A stretch of DNA of 64,000 nt, taken from assembly GCA_024734555.1 (NCBI GenBank), contig JANPWX010020040.1, positions 1 through 64,000 on the forward strand, read 5' to 3'. The notes beneath the pieces are model-generated. The model did no database searches, was not told the origin of the DNA, and was given only the letters and a program-made list of their open reading frames with translations. Source of the DNA: Trochalopteron elliotii (lineage: Eukaryota > Chordata > Aves > Passeriformes > Leiothrichidae). The position numbers and the translations under genes are program-made. Shown here piece after piece: positions 39,851 through 52,140 of this stretch (within the stretch, counting starts at the first letter, position 1; every line of letters begins with the position of its first letter).

Positions 39851-42800
39851 ATTAATTTTAAAGAGGAATTAAAAATCCTGGGTTCTGCTCTATGAAGAAA
39901 GCTAAACTGAACAAATGTGGTTATATCTTTTCACTTCAAAATTTAAGAGTCCTGTAAGGGTTCATCAGTGATTCTTCTGCCATGAAGTAGTTGATGAAAA
40001 TAGGTGTGTAATGAGAAAAGACAAGCATCTACCTTCTCTGAGAAGTCACAAACATTTTAGTGGTGACACGGAGCAATGTAAAGCTTTATTTGCCATTGCA
40101 ATTAACGGAAGCTAAAGTAAATGACAGAGAGGACAACTTTCAAACAACTTGTGATTTGATGTTTTGAAAAATTCAGGCTTTATTCTAGGATACTTAATTT
40201 CTTGTCTGACCACATGAAAGTTGAAACTCCTTCCTTTCTAGAAATTTATTGATAAAAAGGGCATAGATCAGAATCCAAACTGAGAAAAAAAAAAAGAAAA
40301 AAGTTTGTTATCTTTCCATGGTATCAAAGTCCAGTTTTATAATATTAAAATATACATAGAAAGAAAAAGAAAATGTATCAATATCATTGTGTCATTATTA
40401 TTGTTTTTGCTACATATATTGATTTTATGTTACACCAGCTGAAACGTTTTGGTTAGACAAAATTGAAGAATTAATTATGTTTACTTTTAGACCTCAAAGT
40501 GAAGAAACCTTGGAAAATTCAGTTTGAACAGCAGCTCTCAAGTCATACAAATTTACAGATTGCTAAAGTGATGAATTGTTTTCAGATTGTGTTTCTATCA
40601 AATTAGGAATTGCCTGTAGATAAAGAGATACATTCCACCTCAATTTTACCACTGAATTTTGATGTTTCTTGTCAGTCTTGTTCACTTCCTCTGTAACTGG
40701 TGGAAAATTTACAAGACTAAGTAAAGGAAGATTCTTTGTTTAACTGTCTTGAAAACAAAACCCCCAAAAACAAACTACAAAAACTCATGAACCAAACCAA
40801 AACCAAACCCACTTAAAACCACTTAGCTGTCTTTGTTTTGACAGATTGTAATTATTCTGTCTCTTTAACAGTTGAGCCCATGAGAAGTTTGCAAGTCATT
40901 GATGCCTCTAGGTCAATGATAGTTGTCTCAGCCAGCATCCCTCATGCAATTACATCCAAAGGTCTTTGTTAAAGCAGGTGCTACATAGAAAAAATGTATC
41001 ATTTTTATATGTGAAAGACAGGTGGTGATATGAAAATAGTTTTCCAGATGGACAGATATATGATCAGTTTGCACTTAGTGCAGCATTGAAGCAAACCAGC
41101 AGAAGAAAAATTTTGAAGGGATCTTGGAATTCCATGTCAATTTCTGTAAGTTTATATTTCCAGTGGAGTTCAGTTGTGTTCTCCTGCATTCTGTGAAAAA
41201 ATATTTTTTTGTTGCAGTACATGTATATTGTAATGTCTGTGTTAAGATGAATATTTTTGTGTTTCTATAAAGTATATTTGCACCTTTTTTTTTAAATAAA
41301 TAACTCCCACACTTCTAATGTTAAAGAATATTTAAAATGGTTCTTATCACTTAAATTACTTTTTAAAAAAAAAAAACAAAAATAAAATAAAATACTTCTT
41401 TGCCAGCACTAACAAAATGCCTGACAGGTCTGTGGCAGCATGTCACAAATCAACTTCCACAGCTAGGAATGGACTTATGGACCTATTAAACTCACCATCT
41501 CTGGCTTTAAAGCAACAGTCATCATCATTAGTTGTTATTATTGCACTCCTTGACATTTTCAAGGAAAAAAAAAGGGCACAAAGGATTTAGTGAGAGCCAT
41601 GACTGGCCACCTTATGACAGAAGGGCTGCTTTCACTTTATTTAATTAAAATGCTTCATTAAAAACAGCAAAATGAAAAACTGGAAAGTAAATCAAATTGC
41701 CATTTTTAATTTCCCTATAAATCCTGGGAAATCCCTCTTTTACAAAAATTCAAACATCTCCAAAACATTTTTTTTTCTTTTTTCTTTTTTTTTTTTTTTT
41801 CCTAGTTGTACAGATAGAGAAAAGAATTAGTCCCTTACTGGGACTCCTAGACTGAACCATGTAAGAAGAGTAGATTACAAAAAATTCAAAACAAAGTTTT
41901 TCCACAGTATTGAAATCTTCTTGTTTTGACTTCGAAATGTTCTTTTCCAGGTGTTTGGCATTTCCAAGATATTTTCCCTAGAAAACTCCAAGTTTCTTAC
42001 ACATTATATTGGACATAAAACCCAAAAAGCTGTTTCTATCCTTCAGCTTGTGCAATAATAATATTCAGAGACTGAATTTCCTCTTACAATTTACTTTAGA
42101 TAACTTGATCCTGGCTAATGTTTTCTGGAAATTATGTAATAGTCTTCAACAAAACTAGAAAATATGAATGAGTTTTTGATGCAACATGTTTTCTGCATAT
42201 GTGTTGATAAAATCATTATTTTAAATGCCCAAGTTAGTGCACAGCTAGATAAATTTTTCATGGTTGTGTCCACACATCAGGGAACATTCACACCACCACC
42301 CTCTTTGGGTTTTAATGTGGGTATATATGAAAATTTATCATCTTCAGCTTATTATATTATCAATGGAGAGAGGAAAAAGCAGCAGAGAAAGAAAGAGACT
42401 TCAGAGACTGAACCTTATCTGTAATGTTTTATTAAAGATATTTTATGAGAATTTGTATTAAATTTCCAGTTAATCATGCTTTTAAGATTTAGGTTTATAT
42501 TGTAGTTTTTACAGATTTCAAAATGAGAAAGTCTTGTTTGCTGACTTACTACTTGTTTACTTGAAAAAAAATAGGGGAGTAACAGGTTTATTCTTTCTTC
42601 TTATTGTCCTAATAACTCACAGACTTTTCAAGGTTTAAACTGCTGGGTATAAACACTGAAAAACCCCCCACTTTTAAATCACTGATCTGATTTTGTTCAT
42701 TGATTGATCTCCTCTTACCATAAGAGACAAAAAAGACTCATTAAACCATACAGTTTGTCTCAATACCAAGCCAAGATTGATTGATCCCTACATTGCATTG

Positions 42801-43592
42801 CTCAGGCATTTTCATGATGAAGCACACCCAGTTGTGAAACTTGCCATGGCCAGCATATCACAATCATTATGATACATTGCATATGCTCCTTCAATTGTTT
42901 GTACCACTGTATTTTCATGTAGTAAAAGCAAAACAATCCCAGAGTACTTCTCACCTACCTCACGAACCTGGCTAGAAATTCCATAGCTTGCTTTCTTCTT
43001 TTTGGAAACAGAAGAGTAAGGGCAAGTGGGAGCAAGGTGAAATGCTACATGCTGATGACATTTTTCTCTGGAAAAGAAAGATGTCCTGACATACTCTTGG
43101 CTCTTTCATTTTAGCTAGAGTCACAATTACCAGCAATGTGCTAGAACAATGTGTTGTCACCCTGGAAATGTACCAGTCAGAACTTAGAATATTCAAATTA
43201 AATTTTTTGAATCCGAATAAATGACAACAATACTACTTTTGCAATCATTGCTTTGTATTTCATGGAGCTCGAAAAAGCCAGTCATGTTGTATAAAATATC
43301 AGCTTAGAAGACCAAAGTTTATCATTCCTGTTTCTATTATGTCTCTGTTTGTGCAGTTTTCTACAAGCCAGTAGAAATACAATGTTATTGCATGTTTCTT
43401 GTGTTCTTTGAAGAACAGAAAATTTAATATTTCCCAATATGGAGATGTCAAAAGATTTCCCACCTCCCCAGTCCTGAGGAGTCAAAAGAACTAAATGTGG
43501 AGAACTAAATGTGAATTTTTACTTCTTCTTTGTTTCTTGTATATGTATTCATATTGCAGTAAAATCAGAAGCATGCTCCTTGCCAGACCAAT

Positions 43593-43693
43593 TATGGTTT
43601 ATAACAATAATTTATTATTTATATTTATATTATTTATTATAATAATTAATTATATAATCAATTAACCATAATTTATGGTTTATAACAATAATT
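43593..43693. repeat. AT-rich segment bounded by a 20-bp direct repeat
   Basis: The 20 bases at 43593-43612 (tatggtttataacaataatt) recur exactly at 43674-43693. Between them lies almost pure A/T sequence with TTATTA and ATTAAT runs. The right copy is preceded by ttaaccataat, so an inverted repeat AACCATA...TATGGTT (spacer about 3) is also present. Replication slippage or a local duplication explains this best. Confidence 0.85.
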
Positions 43694-44479
43694 ATGGTTT
43701 TTGTTGTTTTTGGGGTTTTTTTTTAAACAGGCAGATTCCATGACAACCACACCCTAATAAAACCATTTTATTGATGGGAAAGCAATCAAGCAACAAAATT
43801 CGGACTCACATGCAACCTTGGACCCACAGTCAAATTTGCATATTCATGTTCAAGTATAAATTTGTGTGGGTGTCTGTGCCCATTGGAAAGATTCAGTCTT
43901 GCACCATTCCAGTCAAAGTTTCAGTCCTGGCAAGTGCAGAGGAAGTTGTGGAACTACTTGCATCTTCTTCCCTTAACCTGCCAGGTCTAAATTCTGTAAC
44001 CAGGACGTTAAATTTTGATGTCAGTAATGGAGAGCCCTATTTCCAAAGATTTCTGATGGTGCAGAACTCCTCTTTGTTTGGGGTGACAGTTTCTTAGCAA
44101 CAGCTATTAGTGAGCAGCTGCAGACCCAATCAAATGGTGAACTTGGACAATATCTTTTGTACAAGTCTTGAAGAAAAATCCCTTGCTCAAGACTATAAAA
44201 CATATTGACAATTATACACTAGCCCTGAATATAACTTTTCCCTGCAGTTTTACAGGCAGGTTAGCTGCACTGAGCACCCAGCCTGCACACATGGAAAAAT
44301 CAATTTCATAAGAGATATATCTTCATGTGTCATGATCCAGTGTATGATAGTGGCCTTTTATGTCTATTTAGCTTACAGCAAATTTAAAGCTATCACCTCC
44401 CTTGGTGATATTAGCAGTCCAATAACTCAACAATTAAACAAATTTTTCTCTCTGTCTCTCTCTCCCTTTTTCTTCATTG

Positions 44480-45030
44480 ACTGACTATAATCATCTTCGG
44501 GAATGACCTTGAGAGATTGGATATTCTTCTTGGCTTAAGTGCCATTAGCAATATTTTTTTCAGAAAGCAAGCTACTTAGGTAGTTGGCAAAAAAGTGCCG
44601 ATAAAAATCTACTCTTGGCTACTCAGTAAATTGCATTGCACTATCTGCTTGCCAGCTGAGGGTGAAGAACATTGTATATTAAAAGATTTTCATTGTGTAA
44701 TAATGTGAACACCAGCAGCAGTAATTATAAAATCAATAATTCGTAATAAATATGTCCTCCTTATATAATTACTAAATGATTGCAAAACCAATATTATGCA
44801 CTACTTGGAATGGAAAAGGTTGCTGCTAAAGACTTTCTATATTACACATTATTGTTCAACTCTTAAACACCCTTGGCCAAATGAAGCATAACTTCAGCCT
44901 CATCAGAATTAAGCTAAATGCTATTTCAGTTTGATCTCCTTAAAAAGTATTTGATTCATGGAAAAACTAATTACCAGATTAAAGTGCAACAAAAAGTGAC
45001 TTAAATGCAGAGTCTTAAACACCATTTATC
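44480..45030. other. Candidate conserved non-coding element
   Basis: A non-repetitive stretch dense in homeodomain-type core motifs: TAATTA near 44722, CAATAATTC, GTAATAAATATG and ATAATTACTAAATGATTG around 44735-44782, and CTAATTACCAG near 44967. Its texture matches known developmental enhancers in gene deserts. This is inference only: no alignment was possible, and AT-rich DNA gives such motifs by chance. Confidence 0.3.
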
Positions 45031-45714
45031 GTGAGCTGGGAAACAAAAGGAAGATAGTTTCTGTCCTGTAAGATGTTTAGTGTTTAGGTATATTTTATTG
45101 TTATTTGTTTTCTTTCTTTACCTTCTAGATGAGTGTTTTGATTCCCCAGGAACACAAAAAAACCTTGAGATATCATTTGTATTTGTCTTCACATTTTTCA
45201 CAAGCTTTTATTTTTGCTTCAAGTGATGATTTCTGCAGCCAAGATAAGTAGGAAGCTGGGCCTTTTGTGGGTTTCCCATCTTTCAGGGTACTTAAATTCA
45301 GCAAAGGGGTCAAATGTTTTATTATTTTAGTTGTATAAATTGCTCCTAGGGCTATCAGGAGAGCCTAAAAGCAACATAAGCACAAATGCAAAGAAAGAAG
45401 CTCGAATGTACATTCCAAAGCACTTTTGTATGATATAGCTGCCCTATGCATCACAATTCCACCCTAACAAAATATTTTCTCTGTATAATTGAATGCATGA
45501 AGTTGAAAGAACAAGACCCTCAATGAGAAAAAATATACATCTACAAATGTATAAACAGAATCTCAGAGGATATAGGCAGGTCACTGAACTCCAATTTTCT
45601 AAAATTTCAATTTTAATTCAATTTTCTAAAAAAACTACACCTATTATTCTCCTCTTATTTCTGCATTACTGTGTTCATACTTTTCTGACTCTTCAAGAAA
45701 ATTTAATCTCACTA

Positions 45715-45796
45715 GCTATGGATCTCTGCAGTGTAAAGGTCTGTGTCTGAGCTAAGCTATGGATCTCTACAGTGTAAAGGTCTGTGTCTGAGCTAA
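45715..45796. repeat. 41-bp tandem duplication
   Basis: The unit starting gctatggatctctgcagtgt at 45715 is followed directly at 45756 by a second copy differing at one base (ctgcag versus ctacag). The near identity implies a recent origin. Confidence 0.95.
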
Positions 45797-46341
45797 TCAC
45801 CCCAGTTTCCACATTGTAGCAGTAATTCAGAAGATGCAGTAAGTAATAAAAAAGGTCCTTTTAGTGTGAAGTCTTATCCTAGATATAATATCCAGAAAAG
45901 AGCAGATGAATTGAATCCTAAAATTGTTTATTTCTCTTCATAAAGAAGTTTAGTGTGACTAATTCAGATGTAAATGTGTGCATTCTAAGTGAATCCCCGC
46001 CTTACATCTATTTGAAGTGTTTTCCACAATACAGCCATAGCTACTTGCATAGCAGAATCTATTTTCTTTGTCCACCGCATCCCGGTATGTGTGAGAGTTG
46101 AATTTCCCAGTGCCTTTGTCATGAGCTGCTCCTTTCCATCTCCTCCAAATGGTAACCATCTATCTTCTGCAAAGATCTTTGCTTATCTTTATGTGGAAAC
46201 TCATGATAAAAATGCCCCTTGGCAAGCAAGCTCCATCTGCAAATATAAAAAGCTCACATTTCTTCTGAAGCTAGAATAGACAAATACATACAATGGAGGC
46301 TATTAAAAGTGAGTAAAAACAGGACAGTATCCAATTATTAA

Positions 46342-46357
46342 ATATATATATATATAT
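46342..46357. repeat. (AT)n microsatellite
   Basis: Eight AT units just left of the second gap-bearing repeat. Confidence 0.9.
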
Positions 46358-46404
46358 TCCTGCTTGAAAGGAAGCCACAGTTAAGGCCACCTCACAGTAG
46401 ATCT

Positions 46405-46423
46405 GTCCTCTCCTCTCCTCTCC
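46405..46423. repeat. (TCTCC)n pentamer entering a gap
   Basis: Clean TCTCC pentamer units (GGAGA on the other strand) running directly into the N run. The full length of the repeat is hidden by the gap. Confidence 0.85.
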
Positions 46424-46819
46424 NNNNNNNNNNNNNNNNNNNNNNNNNNNNNNNNNNNNNNNNNNNNNNNNNNNNNNNNNNNNNNNNNNNNNNNNNNNNN
46501 NNNNNNNNNNNNNNNNNNNNNNNNNNNNNNNNNNNNNNNNNNNNNNNNNNNNNNNNNNNNNNNNNNNNNNNNNNNNNNNNNNNNNNNNNNNNNNNNNNNN
46601 NNNNNNNNNNNNNNNNNNNNNNNNNNNNNNNNNNNNNNNNNNNNNNNNNNNNNNNNNNNNNNNNNNNNNNNNNNNNNNNNNNNNNNNNNNNNNNNNNNNN
46701 NNNNNNNNNNNNNNNNNNNNNNNNNNNNNNNNNNNNNNNNNNNNNNNNNNNNNNNNNNNNNNNNNNNNNNNNNNNNNNNNNNNNNNNNNNNNNNNNNNNN
46801 NNNNNNNNNNNNNNNNNNN
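46424..46819. other. Assembly gap (396 N)
   Basis: An unbroken run of N that hides the rest of the pentamer repeat and the beginning of the LTR to its right. The minus-strand frames drawn across it are artefacts. Confidence 0.99.
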
Positions 46820-47100
46820 GAGATGCTCCACCCAGGGGGAGGAGCCAAGCATTCTCACCTGCATATAATCTGGCATCTGGGACAATACGGGGTACCTTAC
46901 CCACTGGATCTACAGAGGATCAGAGCTACCAGACCTTTCTACGGGATTGCTGCTTCCATCATCTTGCTCAGGTTGTATTCTGACTCTGTCAAAGGTCTTT
47001 TGTATTATTGCATTTATTTTATTTCTTTTTTTTTTCTTTTCCTATTAAATTGTATTTCTGACTTGGAGCCTCTCACTAGTTTTGCTTTCAAACCATCACA
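46820..47100 (+). mobile_element. LTR of an endogenous retrovirus, 5' part hidden by gap
   Basis: Seen: ctccacccagggggaggagccaag, then a TATA-like CATATAATC box near 46861-46869, then a T-rich stretch and the polyadenylation-type ATTAAA at 47045-47050, followed by cttggagcctctcactagttttgctttcaaaccatcaca ending at CA (47100). This ending is typical of a common avian LTR family. The 9-mer TCACAGTAG occurs at 46392-46400, left of the gap, and again at 47096-47104 across the right end, which suggests a target duplication. If so, the element starts just after 46400 with a pentamer repeat near its 5' end. Internal retroviral sequence is absent to the right, so it is probably a solo LTR. Confidence 0.72.
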
Positions 47101-47104
47101 GTAG

Positions 47105-49287
47105 GTTTAGTATATTTGGGTTTGTGCTAAGCCTGCCAGTCAGAGAAGGTGTTATCATTCCACTTTGTATTAGGGACATGGAGATTTGAAAAGATTAGCA
47201 AATGTATTCAGACTGGCTAAGTACAGATGCCTAATTTAAGCATTCTGACCCCTCTGAAGTCCAAGTTCAAGCCATCTCTGTGGCTCAAAGTGTGTATTAC
47301 CTGTGTATGGCAGACCCTGGCTTCCTGCAATGTCAGTCAAGTCAAGTAGTCAGGATCAAGTTAGCCATCTTAGCTGTGCCCACTGTACTTGCATGAGGAC
47401 AATAAGGCATGTGCAGTAAATGCAGCATTAAATCTAGCTCCTTGGTGCCGCTAGCTTCTGTTCTCCAAGGGAATCAAGGTAAAATAAGGGTTAGGATCTC
47501 TGTCGTGGTTAATTCATACCTTGTGTGTTTCATGTATTAACTGACCACTTATTTTTCTCGCGGATACTTGAAACATTAAATAATACAGAAAGCAATGCTT
47601 CTTTTAAGAATTGATCTGGCATGAATCCAGCATTCCAGGGAGAAAGTGGGTGCAAGGGATTTAAAATTGAACTTCCCTGGAATCCACAGAAATTATTAAT
47701 GCCTAAGTCGCAAGGCCATCTATAACATCAATATAAAGATAGGTCTGTTAAGATCGTTACCTTGCTTCTCTTTCTGGTATAGTTAGATGATTTCCACACT
47801 AAAGTTACCTGTGATGACTTCTCATCAATAAAATTCAGCATTCACATATAATAACACTTTTTCTAAGTACTTCACAATCTGAACACCTTGATGCAGTGGG
47901 CCACAGCTGTAATTTTCTGTAGTCAGAATGGAAAATGTATATGGGCATGTGTAGGTGTCTAGACGAAGAAAAAACAAGGTGGTGTAAAGAAGACAGCTTT
48001 TACTGAGGCAACAGAAGGATGTTCCTTGTCCTGAATCATGCGTTCTCATGGTCAGTGGTAAATTTTTTGGTAGGATTCAAATTTACAACTTCAGTTCCTA
48101 AGCTCTTAAGTTACATCTGGACTCATAACTTCTGCAGACCTTTCATCAGTTAAGGAGAGTTCAGCAGAACATTCACGACTTGGGTGGAAGATTTTTCCAG
48201 TTACCTTTCTGCATCTGGCAATTTGCACCAAATCTTGTGCAGAGAAGATTCAGTGGACTTGGTTAAGCCATGTTGGATCCCTCAGCCAGGAGATAAAGGC
48301 CCCTACAACATTTCTGTTGCAGGTTACATTGTAAAACTGCAATGAGGGTGGAAGAGTTATATCTGAGTGAAAACACAGATTGACTAGGTTGGCTTAAGGG
48401 AATTTACCTCCCTACTCCATTAGCTCCACTCACTGCAGTGTAGTTAGTCAAGGATTTATGAACATACACAAGCCTCATCAGAAAAGACTTATGATTCCTG
48501 TGCCACATCCATGCACCACTGAGCCAACATGTGCATGTGCTGTGTGTTTGATGTATTCAGAATGTGTCTGATTTATCATATGTTCTTTCATAGTTTTCTC
48601 TAGGATTTCTGCATCATTCAGATCAAGTCTCTACTTGCCCTTACTGATATGCACTTGTGTATTTTGGAACATGTAGAACACCGATAGAATGGAAAAGTCT
48701 GATTGAAATTCTGTTCCAGGTGTCACCCAAAATTAAGACATGATCAGATTTGTTCCTCTGGACAAAAATCATAATATTCTGTGTGGGGAAAAATGTAATT
48801 TCTTCCTTTCTTTCATTTTTCTTTCTATTGATTATGTTTAAAGAGGAAAGAAAGGGCATTTTAACAGCAACTGCATATTGATATTTACATCAAAGAGAGT
48901 AGACACAAAGAAACCATGAAGTTCAGGCTGTAGGATTATAAAATGTGAGGCCATATAATACAGTGGAAAAATGTACAGCAAATTACATTTTATAAGTCAT
49001 AGCTATAGAAATATGAACACATGAAAACACATATTGTAATCCCTTCATGAAGAAGACCAGAGAGTTGTAACCTGTGCATATCACCAGGTATAGCTTTTGA
49101 GCAGTGATATCTGTCAGCCATCACTTCAGTGCACCAGGTGTACCAGCACCAGGTGTACCAGCAAAGCTGAGCTGCTGTTGCCAGCTGGACCTCAGTAGCA
49201 TGCAGCTGCATCTGGAAGCCAGTGCTTTACAAACCTGGAAAATGTGGAAAATGTGGAAACAAACCTTACAAACAGTGGAAAATATGT
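47105..49287. other. Non-coding sequence without a recognised gene
   Basis: Unique sequence. A stretch at 47140-47270 weakly recalls the ancient MIR/L2 tail (tatcattccactttgtattagggacatggagatttg), but too weakly to list separately. Ends with a 15-bp tandem duplication at 49131-49160. Confidence 0.5.
49131..49160. repeat. 15-bp tandem duplication
   Basis: Two perfect units of gcaccaggtgtacca, followed by a partial third (gca). Confidence 0.92.
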
Positions 49288-49415
49288 TCATAGAATAATG
49301 GAATCATGGAATAGCTTGAATTGGAGAGACATGCAATGAGCAGGAACATCTTCAGTTAAAGCGGGTTGGTCAGAGCCCAGTCCAACTTTCCATGAAAGTT
49401 TGCAGGCATAGTGCA
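49288..49415 (-). mobile_element. CR1 LINE 3' end
   Basis: The plus strand begins with the antisense terminal repeat tcatagaataatggaatcatgg, followed by aatagcttgaattggagagaca, then ggaacatcttcagttaaagcgggttggtcagagcccagtccaac. Resemblance fades near 49415. A short, strongly 5'-truncated copy on the minus strand. Confidence 0.85.
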
Positions 49416-51054
49416 ATCTTAGCCCTCAATTGTGCAACTGTTGTGGACAGTAGGAATGGTCAGTCAGGGACTTTGCAAACCTCTGACAAAGCAATTGAGT
49501 TGCCACTGCATGTAGGGGACAGGTACTAACTTCCCATTGGCTTTTAACAAGAGACGAGCGTATATGTCCTTAGAAATCATTTAATGGGCCTTTTTAAAAA
49601 GTATGGTTTAAATTTAGATGCTGGGATGTATTAGGTTCTGGCACCACCAGAAACACCTTTCTGTGGATATTCTGAAAACAACTCTCTATACCACTTCAAT
49701 CTCAGTTTAGTAGGGGCTGTCACTGTTAAGGATGATGATAGTTAATAATGATGATGATGAATTTAAAAAAATTGTGGTTTTCTCTAGTGGCTAATCTACA
49801 ATATACCTGCACACAGTATCTAATAAAAAGACAAAACAATAAGAGGGTAATAGGGGACATGTTTTGATAAGGGGGTTAAATGTTGCCTTAACTGATCACC
49901 TGTGTTCGTGCAATTGCTATTAATGCTGTTATTTGTGTGGTTTAACTATGAAAGACACACAAAACAGAAACATGAGAAGCCCCCACCATCTTTTTCATAA
50001 CTTAAAAGGCAGCACAACTTAGCAAATGGGAAACTCATGCTCTGTCTCTGTGAGGCAAATGTGGTTTCTCCTCAGGAGGAATGGGTAGACAGGTCCTCAT
50101 CCATAACTGAATTTAAGTTTAAGCCTTTTTTTTTTTTCTTTTTTTTCCCAGTTAATGCTCATCTTGATAAACTCCTAAAGGCCAAATCCTTGAAGAATGT
50201 TGTTAAATCAAATTTTATTGAAATTTAGGATATGAAAATCTTGTTTGCATAATAATCTATATTAAATATTTCTACTTTTTTCTTTGGAGACCTAATTTAT
50301 AATCACTCTATTGTTTTCCCATGTTTACTTTTCAAATATAATGTGAAACAAATTTTGCAGGGCAACAAAGTCCAGCTATGTTGCAGAATTAGACTTCACC
50401 TATTATGGATTTTGCTGCGACTTAGTGGAAACTGTGTTGGATATTTTATCATTTAGCTGAAATGCAGTAAGTTAAGTGACAACAGTCACAAAAATAAGTT
50501 TGCCAGAAGAGGATATCTTCATTCATACAGAAAAAACCCTGAGATGTTGATCCAAAAGGTAGATTTTTCTTTTGAACCAAGACTGAATTATCACTAGAAC
50601 AATCATTATGGAGATGTATCAGAGATAAACCTGTGGTTTTTTTAACTTTTAAATAATCTTCCAGTGCCTGTTTTACTCTTGTGAGGAGAATTCATATACC
50701 TGAATTCTAAGGATCATTGGATTCCTGAAGATGAGACAACAATATGTAATAACAGTTCTTGTTCTCTGGGGTTGGAAAAGAGACAAAGGATGCTGTAGAA
50801 GTAATTAAACACAACACACTCATAATCCAGAATCAATAACATGTGATTTATTTTCCTATCATACATCATAAATTAGTAAGAGGTAACACAAGTGTCTGGA
50901 TCAATCTACTCTCATTTTAATTTTCTAAAAGTTTGGTATCTAATCAAAAACACATCTCCAGTCTCCCTCATTAGTCACTGAAAGAATACTCAGCTCCTGC
51001 TTTTGCACTTACTTTAGCTTTGAACTTAATTTGAAATATGATTTTAACACCTTT
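49416..51054. other. Non-coding sequence without a recognised gene
   Basis: AT-rich unique sequence with a short GAT-rich run near 49733-49760 and a T-rich run near 50127-50147. No gene-like frame was found. Confidence 0.55.
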
Positions 51055-51117
51055 GAGGAGAGTGCAGACCAAGTCATTCCCAGAGGTCTCTTCCAGCCTC
51101 AGCTAGTCTGTGAGTCT
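51055..51117 (+). mobile_element. CR1 LINE 3' tail
   Basis: The stretch ttcccagaggtctcttccagcctcagctagtctgtgagtct matches the CR1 tail pattern (gaggtcccttccaacctcaactattctgtgattctgtg). Only about 60 bases remain. Confidence 0.72.
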
Positions 51118-51549
51118 TGGCCAATTGAAGCCTGATGCTAAACACAAAAGCATCTGGAGAACTTTTGAATTTTGGTACTTGTGTGAACTGTGGGCCTAGG
51201 CTTCTCTTATAATCTCTTAAAATATGGCTAACACAGTAAATGGAAACCAGAGAGGCACTTGGCCACAGGTACATTTCAGATTGGAGGTGACTTGTGCAAG
51301 ACATCCACAGAAGTTCTTGCAGTTGTCTGTTCAAATCCAGGTGACTGTACTTCTGAGGTACATTCCACAGTTGACTTTTTAGAGGGGATTGTAGCTTCCA
51401 TTTGGCCCCATGTGAAGCACCCAAAATATAGTCATCAGAATCAAATGTAAACTTTTGAAAACCTCTCAATTTCTCCCCAAAATTCAAGAGAAGGAAATCT
51501 TGTCTTCTTCATTTTAAGAACACATTGGGCTCATTAATCTTGATTTTTT

Positions 51550-51575
51550 GTTTGTTTGTTTGTTTGTTTGTTTTT
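51550..51575. repeat. (GTTT)n microsatellite
   Basis: Six GTTT units ending in a T run. Confidence 0.93.
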
Positions 51576-51894
51576 AATGGTTAAAGAAAAAAATTCATTT
51601 TTATATACATTATATTCTAATTATATTATTTTAATGCAAGTGAAAAACAATGTTGTTCTGAATACAACAGTTTAATTTGAGTATTTAAGAAAAATCAGAG
51701 ATGACCAAAACAACTTCTCTTCACAACATTTCCATGAGATGCAGAAAAAATTCTTAGGGAAATATTAACCTTGTCACTCTGTCTATTCAAAGGTCAGAGA
51801 CAATTTAACACTCCAAGTTGCCATTCACTCTAAGTGTATCCCTCTGATAAATTTCCTTGCTATTAAATTAATTTTCTTTGGCCACTGCTATTAG

Positions 51895-52140
51895 GAATAT
51901 GATTCCCTAGAGTAGTGGTTAGAGCTCTTACCTGAGTAAGGTCAGTTTTTCAACATTTCTTCATAGGTGTTTAATATATTTTATCCAATTACTGTTTAAT
52001 TTAAAGTCAATGGGATTTAGTATTTTGATTTCATTACTAGAGAAACTGTCCTTATGAGAAAAGTCCTTTCTCATTTACTTAAAATTAATAGCACTAGTAA
52101 TTAAGTGCTAAATTTAGCACTTAAGTGGTAAACCTAGCCC
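51895..52140. repeat. Possible old tRNA-derived/amniote composite repeat
   Basis: It starts with tccctagagtagtggttagagctcttacctgag, close to the tRNA-like head of ancient MIR-type SINEs (TAGTGGTTAGAGC). Further on is aaagtcaatgggatttag, as in repeats shared by turtles and crocodilians, and it ends near the palindromic ttaagtgctaaa arm. Degenerate and assigned by memory of such families. Confidence 0.4.
52101..52124. repeat. 24-bp perfect palindrome
   Basis: Two 12-base arms, TTAAGTGCTAAA and TTTAGCACTTAA, meet with no spacer. Eight of every twelve arm bases are A/T. It could form a small cruciform, and it resembles the inverted blocks in old amniote repeats with TTAGGTGCTAA-type units. Confidence 0.95.

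Larger units (their letters stand above)
39851..46391. other. Non-coding sequence without a recognised gene
   Basis: AT-rich sequence with little recognisable transposon content. Non-repetitive parts at 41395-41720 and 44480-45030 have the dense TAATTA/ATTA/CAATAA texture often seen in conserved distal enhancers. The 108-codon plus frame at 43771-44097 has no recognisable domain. A 41-bp tandem duplication and an AT-rich duplicated segment are listed separately. Confidence 0.5.

Noticed and set aside
43771..44097. 108-codon plus-strand frame
   Set aside because: No domain features, no good splice sites at its edges, and codon content consistent with chance.
46271..46904. Minus-strand frames of 155-204 codons across the second gap
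   Set aside because: Made of N plus repeat and LTR sequence.
49131..49160. Short direct repeats that could suggest a repeat-spacer array
   Set aside because: Two adjacent 15-bp units without spacers in vertebrate DNA are a simple tandem duplication, not CRISPR.
51074..51487. 137-codon minus-strand frame
   Set aside because: It begins in unique sequence and ends inside a CR1 tail on the opposite strand, with no family features.
51895..51960. tRNA gene
   Set aside because: Only the A-box-like head is present. There is no cloverleaf or T-arm, so an old SINE-like repeat fits better.
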